Under the pieces are notes generated by a model, which was given only the letters and a program-made list of their open reading frames with translations, ran no database searches and was not told the DNA's origin. From positions 1 through 5,463 of the forward strand of contig DXWE01000042.1 of the NCBI GenBank assembly GCA_019417045.1: a stretch of DNA of 5,463 nucleotides, given 5' to 3'. Numbering within the stretch: position 1 is the first letter of the stretch; each line of letters opens with the position of its first letter. This DNA is from Oscillospiraceae bacterium. Lineage in GTDB: Bacteria; Bacillota; Clostridia; Oscillospirales; Acutalibacteraceae. The position numbers and the translations under genes are program-made. Below are positions 5,111 to 5,463 of the stretch, piece after piece.

Positions 5111-5463
5111 TCAGTTGTTATTGGCCGGCCGCGCCGGTTCCGGTCCGCTCACCTTCGGCACATACGCCGTCCCCGCGACACCGGCGGGCATCTTCGGCGG
5201 CTCCGTGGGTTCCGCCGCCGGTTCCGCCGGCACTCCGGGCGCCCGGCACAGTGCAATCGGCAGCACCGATTCCAGATGCTCGACCGGGACAAATTCGAGC
5301 CCCTCCCGCACCGTCTTGTCAATTTCCGCGAGATCCGGCTCATTCTCTGAGGGCAGGATCACCGTGCGCATATGGTGCGTATAGGCGGCCATCGTCTTCT
5401 CCTTCAGGCCGCCGATCGGCAGCACCCGTCCCCGCAGGGACAACTCGCCGGTCATCGCCACAT
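5111..5463 (-). CDS. lon: ATP-dependent protease Lon (LonA), partial: end of the proteolytic domain plus a Pro/Ala-rich tail
   Basis: Lon is a cytoplasmic AAA+ protease that degrades misfolded and regulatory proteins. Only the last 117 codons lie in the window; the gene enters from the right edge, so the ATPase domain and the catalytic serine are outside. The visible part reads VAMTGELSLRGRVLPIGGLK, carrying the conserved TGE block and the catalytic dyad lysine in GGLKEK (Lys20 of the visible segment). ILPSENEPDLAEID (35-48) follows, and the domain closes with FVPVEHLESVLPIAL (57-71). All are standard LonA features. After the usual family end, about 45 residues continue as a low-complexity Pro/Ala/Glu-rich tail ending in PANNN; most LonA proteins stop within a few residues of this point. 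The codon GTG at 5461 is internal valine, not a start. It leads the ysxC-lysA gene set. Confidence 0.94.
   Translation of the reverse strand, partial: VAMTGELSLRGRVLPIGGLKEKTMAAYTHHMRTVILPSENEPDLAEIDKTVREGLEFVPVEHLESVLPIALCRAPGVPAEPAAEPTEPPKMPAGVAGTAYVPKVSGPEPARPANNN

Noticed and set aside
5208..5231. Tandem 12-bp GC-rich units as a possible repeat array or CRISPR-like element.
   Set aside because: Only two units with no spacers; explained by the Pro/Ala/Glu coding of the Lon tail. No CRISPR, insertion sequence, tRNA or rRNA signal was seen anywhere in the window.

Overview
The window looks like a chromosomal segment from a GC-rich member of the Clostridia, perhaps Oscillospiraceae/Ruminococcaceae-like. 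This rests on strong Gram-positive-type Shine-Dalgarno sites, consensus sigma-A promoter boxes, a lon-ysxC gene pair as in Bacillus and clostridia, and an archaeal/fungal-type aspartate-semialdehyde dehydrogenase. The taxonomic call is an inference from gene content and protein flavour; no database search was run. Coding DNA is visibly GC-rich, while the one true intergenic promoter region (181-318) is strongly AT-rich.

Layout. Positions 1-180 (minus) hold the 5' end of queA (tRNA queuosine modification), running off the left edge. Positions 181-318 form a divergent control region with two good, physically overlapping sigma-A-type promoters, one firing left into queA and one right into asd. 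A 28-bp stem-loop/palindrome lies at the predicted asd transcript start. Positions 319-3106 (plus) form a tight operon asd-dapA-dapB, converting aspartyl phosphate to tetrahydrodipicolinate. A strong hairpin at 3118-3148 sits between converging transcription units and probably ends both. Positions 3184-5463 (minus) hold lon (3' end only), ysxC/engB and lysA, read right to left with a 17-nt gap and then a 4-nt ATGA overlap, so they probably form one operon.

Functionally, four genes belong to the diaminopimelate/lysine pathway: asd, dapA and dapB at its upper end, and lysA at its final step. They lie on opposite strands and converge on one terminator. The middle of the pathway (aminotransferase, epimerase or dehydrogenase steps) and aspartokinase are not in this window. 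lysA appears to be expressed with a Lon protease and a ribosome-assembly GTPase rather than with the other dap genes. No lysine riboswitch or T-box is recognisable upstream of either group.

This is largely an ordinary housekeeping region. I did not find a convincing undescribed system. The points that merit a second look are small: the overlapping divergent promoters, the 5' hairpin of the asd transcript, a short duplication of the lysA stop region, a Pro/Ala-rich tail on Lon, and a Glu-to-Tyr change at the expected lysine-feedback site of DapA.
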